A DNA stretch of 38,128 nucleotides. It comes from Akkermansia muciniphila. Lineage in GTDB: Bacteria; Verrucomicrobiota; Verrucomicrobiia; Limisphaerales; UBA9464. Position numbers and translations under genes: made by a program. The DNA is taken from contig CAMDJH010000024.1 in assembly GCA_945900455.1 (NCBI GenBank), forward strand, positions 1 to 38,128. Reading direction: 5' to 3'. The notes below the pieces were generated by a model. That model was not told the origin of the DNA, ran no database searches, and saw only the letters and a program-made list of their open reading frames with translations. Positions 35,823-38,128 of the stretch are shown here, piece after piece (positions within the stretch are counted from its first letter, which is position 1; every line of letters begins with the position of its first letter).

Positions 35823-36688
35823 ATTTTGTGAATCAGGTCTCCGGCCTGACGGTTCGGAGCTGCTCTGCCGCCACTGGAGTTTGGCCATTCTGGTGCCACG
35901 AATTGCCGCCTCGTCGCTGCCTGCTGAGGCGCACTCCTCAGTCGCGGAGCGCCCTGGAAATTGGCCATTTGGAGCTGAACTCATTTTAGTTCTGAGGCCC
36001 AACGGGCCGCAATTCCTTAGCCCAGCCCAACGGGCTGGGAATTCGTGGCAACAAATCGGGCGACCTGAAGGGCCGCGATAGTCGGGTGCGGTCTTGGCCG
36101 TTGACGGTTATCGCGCCGCCGTTGGGGCGCATAAATGTGTCGATTGCCGGTTACCCAGGCCGTTGGCCTGGGCTGAGGGATTACGCGCCGTCGGCGCTAA
36201 GTCTGCGGCCCAACGGGCGGCAATGCACGTACAGTTTACCCCTTTGGAATGGCCGAACTCCAGCGGCAGGCCGGAGTCCTGCCCCACGTACGCCTGGTCC
36301 TAGTCTCGTCTTTAGACCGTTCGCCCGCGTGTGCTCGCGCCAGATACCCGCTACCCTTACTCCCGACCACGCGGTGGCTGCGCCTGCGCGGAATCCGCTG
36401 GATTATCCCTCCCGCAGACGGAGAATCGCCGGGACATCGATGCGGTTCCAACAGGCGGTCTGCTTCGAGCCGGTGCGACCTTCATTTCCGCGGTCGGACC
36501 CAAGCGAGAATCGCCCCGTGTAGACTCATCCGTCGAACTCGATGCGTACGTCGCCGCGGATTCCCCCGCGTGCCTCTCCCTTGTAAAACTTGGTTTGCGA
36601 CGGATCCATCTCGAAGCGTCGCGGACAGGGAGGGCGCCGACGCATCCGTCGGGGAAATCAACTTCCGCGAAGGCGCCCCTTTTTCGCA
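35823..36688. other. Non-coding region between tetR and the BlaI operon
   Basis: About 0.9 kb with no supported gene. All open frames here are short, unlike any family, and interrupted. The left part holds two TTGGCCATT copies (35880-35889 region and 35961-35969) and the hairpin cluster at 35996-36218. The right part (36240-36688) is GC-rich, with short dyads but no clear signal. Confidence 0.6.
35996..36218. repeat. Cluster of six hairpins with AAC/GTT/GTC loops
   Basis: GGCCC-AAC-GGGCC (35996-36008), CCCAGCCC-AAC-GGGCTGGG (36021-36039), GCGCCGCC-GTT-GGGGCGC with a bulge (36113-36130), CCCAGGCC-GTT-GGCCTGGG (36154-36172), GCGCC-GTC-GGCGC (36185-36197) and GCCC-AAC-GGGC (36208-36218). All have 3-nt loops, and the long ones have 8-bp stems. 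They look like a decayed or composite dispersed repeat cluster. Confidence 0.7.
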
Positions 36689-37164
36689 TTACTTCACTGC
36701 TTTTTTCCTCGGAGCACTGTCGTCGTCCCGCGGGTTTTCCGACTTCCCAGAATCGTGTCGCTCCGAATGGTTCTCGTGCTCCGAACGTTCAGATTCCGCG
36801 CGCTCCTCGAACTTTTCCCGGGCCGATTCGATTCGGTCCAATTGCCTCTCAAGGGCCTCAAGCTCCTTCGCCAGCTGTTGACGATGCGCCTCCAGTTGTC
36901 TGCGCTCCATCTCCAAGGCGTGCTTCGCGGAGCCGCCCTTCGCCGGCTGTTCATTCAGCAGCGCCCCATGGTAGGAGTCAACGTGTGCACGATGGGCTTC
37001 CCGCATGGCTTTTTCAACATCCCGCGACGTTCGTTCGGCATCGCGTTTGGCCTGGTCCCTGATCCGGGAAATCTCGGACTCCCTGAGCCCGGCTGACCGG
37101 CGTCCCGCGCGATCTTCGCAATTAACTCCTTGTCAAAATCGAAGTTGGACTTGAAGTCGCTCAT
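36689..37164 (-). pseudogene. Coiled-coil protein gene with one frameshift
   Basis: The first frame starts at ATG 37164 (MSDFKSNFDFDKELIAKIARDAGQPG). It fails after the CCC run at 37088-37090. Restoring one G/C there continues as ESEISRIRDQAKRDAERT, then MREAHRAHVDSYHGALLNEQ, a long charged helix (MERRQLEAHRQQLAKELEAL) and a Lys-rich end, 158 aa in all. The heptad-like helix suggests a coiled coil. ATG 37164 overlaps the stop of the gene before it (ATGA). The single-base loss in a homopolymer could be real decay or a sequencing error. No family was recognised. Confidence 0.65.
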
Positions 37165-37456
37165 CGCCTCGGACCGTCTCCCCTTGTCCTTGTCTTTCTC
37201 CTTAATTTGTCCTTCTCCTTATTCTTGCCCACGAACTCCGCCATCCAGCGCTCCAAGCGCTCCAGCCGACGTTCCACCGATCTATCCGGCAGTTCCTTGG
37301 GGCCACGTCGGCGTCCTCGATCAGTTTGGCTGGCAGCAGCACGGCCGGTCGCCAGAATCCGACTCCCACCCAGACGACAGCCGTGAGCAGCAGCCCCTGG
37401 TAGCCGCCATTGAACAGCGCCCCGAGCAGCTTGTGGCAAATCAGTTCTATGTTCAT
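37161..37456 (-). pseudogene. Small membrane protein gene after blaI, frameshifted; possible BlaR1 remnant
   Basis: It starts at ATG 37456, overlapping the blaI stop by ATGA. The N-terminus (MNIELICHKLLGALFNGGYQ) and the membrane span GLLLTAVVWVGVGFW recall the first helix of BlaR1/M56 sensors. The frame then breaks at the GGGG run at 37299-37302. With one base restored it reads APKELPDRSVERRLERLERW, then MAEFVGKNKEKDK, and ends at 37161 (98 aa). BlaR1 proteins are several hundred residues and carry an HEXXH protease; none is present. Either a sensor lost its middle, or this is a distinct small TM-plus-coil protein. Confidence 0.55.
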
Positions 37457-37842
37457 TTTCTTGGGTCCTTTGTTTCGCGGATCCGTTTTCTCAGCGCCCC
37501 GAGTTCTTCCGCGCTAAGCTCCTCGTCGCGTAGGAAGCTCAGGACCAGCTCCCCGGGCGAACCCGCGAAGAACTTTGTCAACAATTGGTGCACCGCCTTC
37601 CGGGCCGCGTCGTCACGATTGACCTTGGGCGTAAAAACGTGCGCCCGTTCCCCCTTGTCACAGGCGAGATAACCCTTGTCCCGCAGGATCCCCATGAGGG
37701 TGAGAATCGTCGTGTAGGCGGAACCATCCTCGCCGGCAAGGGCTTCGGCCACCTGCGCCACCGTGGCGGACCCCTTTTCCCAAAGCACCTCCATGATGCG
37801 GTGTTCGGCGTCGGTCAATGTTCCAGATTTTTTGCGGGCCAT
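37453..37842 (-). CDS. blaI: BlaI/MecI/CopY family transcriptional repressor
   Basis: A winged-helix repressor of 129 residues. The family pattern is complete: LTDAEHRIMEVLWEKGSATV, the recognition-helix region GSAYTTILTLMGILRDKGYL, and the dimerisation tail with RKAVHQLLTKFFAGSPGELVLSFL. BlaI-type dimers repress their own operon until a BlaR1 membrane protease triggers their cleavage. Here the coupled downstream gene is not a complete BlaR1, so the inducing signal is unclear. Two matching operator boxes lie directly upstream. Confidence 0.95.
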   Translation of the reverse strand: MARKKSGTLTDAEHRIMEVLWEKGSATVAQVAEALAGEDGSAYTTILTLMGILRDKGYLACDKGERAHVFTPKVNRDDAARKAVHQLLTKFFAGSPGELVLSFLRDEELSAEELGALRKRIRETKDPRK

Positions 37843-37863
37843 GAGTCGGGATGTTTCGATGAT

Positions 37864-37881
37864 CTATTAACGAATTAGTAG
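37864..37881. promoter_or_regulatory. BlaI operator box 1
   Basis: CTATTAA-CGAA-TTAGTAG is an imperfect 18-bp dyad between the predicted -10 and the blaI start. It shares the right half TTAGTAG and the 4-bp spacer with box 2. The ideal site would be CTACTAA-N4-TTAGTAG. Confidence 0.7.
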
Positions 37882-37885
37882 TTGA

Positions 37886-37914
37886 TGAATATCGCGACGC
37901 CCGCGACTCGTCAA
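37886..37914 (-). promoter_or_regulatory. Predicted blaI promoter
   Basis: On the minus strand, TTGACG (37914-37909) is followed, after exactly 17 nt, by TATTCA (37891-37886). Both operator boxes abut it: box 2 overlaps the -35 and box 1 lies just downstream of the -10. This is the layout of a repressed autoregulated promoter. Confidence 0.6.
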
Positions 37915-37929
37915 CTAAAACTTTAGTAG
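37912..37929. promoter_or_regulatory. BlaI operator box 2
   Basis: CAACTAA-AACT-TTAGTAG contains the perfect palindrome ACTAAA-AC-TTTAGT (37914-37927). It overlaps the predicted -35 of blaI and is centred 48 bp from box 1. Confidence 0.75.
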
Positions 37930-38044
37930 AATGGCATTTTTCAAGCGTTCGTGAGCCTTGCTGGATCCCGAATCTCAACTCCCTGATCCGCGGATAGGAA
38001 TCTGAAAATGAGAGAAAAAGCTCTCCACTGTGCTTTTTTCGCTT

Positions 38045-38090
38045 GCATATGTTATATATGCTGTATCGAACACGAATGCGCCGCGCGCAT
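38045..38090. promoter_or_regulatory. Two palindromes near the right edge
   Basis: GCATAT-GTTAT-ATATGC (38045-38061) and ATGCGC-CGC-GCGCAT (38076-38090) are perfect 6-bp dyads in an otherwise gene-free 286-bp end segment. They may belong to the control region of a gene beyond the window. Confidence 0.3.
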
Positions 38091-38128
38091 ACCACTCCAG
38101 TCCAAGACCGCGTTCGGGGCATTTCCCA

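Noticed and set aside
35996..36218. CRISPR-like array
   Set aside because: Hairpins differ in sequence and spacing; there are no direct repeats and no cas genes.
36357..36689. 110-aa minus-strand frame in the non-coding stretch
   Set aside because: Composition-driven; no start signal, no family and no hydrophobic or catalytic pattern.
37930..38040. GAGAG-N6-CTCTC followed by a T-run as a terminator
   Set aside because: The stem is only 5 bp and the T-run begins 8 nt later; no gene ends here.

Overview
The window reads as a chromosomal segment of a high-GC member of the Verrucomicrobiota (PVC group). This is an inference. It rests on a Minf_1886-family protein, a prepilin-like protein with a C-terminal FGDMH motif, very large secreted proteins built from Ig-like, LamG, PA14 and choice-of-anchor-D modules, and weak Shine-Dalgarno signals before many starts. 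No rRNA, tRNA, CRISPR array or phage module was seen.

Layout. Bases 1-3642 hold the 3' part of a giant secreted protein, followed by an unrecognised exported protein (3708-5396). A compact minus-strand operon follows: leuS, a 53-residue membrane protein and a Minf_1886 protein (8946-5649). Divergent from it is the complete mutagenic-repair cassette imuA-imuB-dnaE2 (9108-14487). A RAYT-type transposase unit with short inverted ends lies at about 14687-15904. Then come a PKD/propeller-like secreted protein (minus), a divergent prepilin-like protein, and, 26 nt behind that, a 2850-residue multidomain secreted protein with a matrixin-type zinc protease motif (18304-26856). Convergent to it is a two-gene unit of an enterochelin-esterase-like hydrolase and an SMP-30/gluconolactonase-family protein.

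The most unusual locus is 29165-35822 (minus): a TetR regulator, a lipoprotein membrane-fusion adaptor, and one 1543-residue ORF joining a complete RND pump to a complete NodT-type outer-membrane factor through an extra hydrophobic segment. Two 19-bp sites matching at 13/19 positions lie before tetR and before the adaptor gene. They are good candidates for the TetR operators.

The right end has about 0.9 kb of apparently non-coding DNA with a cluster of tri-nucleotide-loop hairpins. Beyond it is a BlaI-type repressor gene with two matching operator boxes around a sigma-70-like promoter. Instead of a full BlaR1 sensor, it is followed by two small ATGA-coupled genes, each broken by what looks like one lost base in a G/C run.

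Main themes: secreted multidomain proteins (probably surface or polymer interaction), SOS-type mutagenesis, multidrug efflux with local regulation, and a reduced BlaI circuit.
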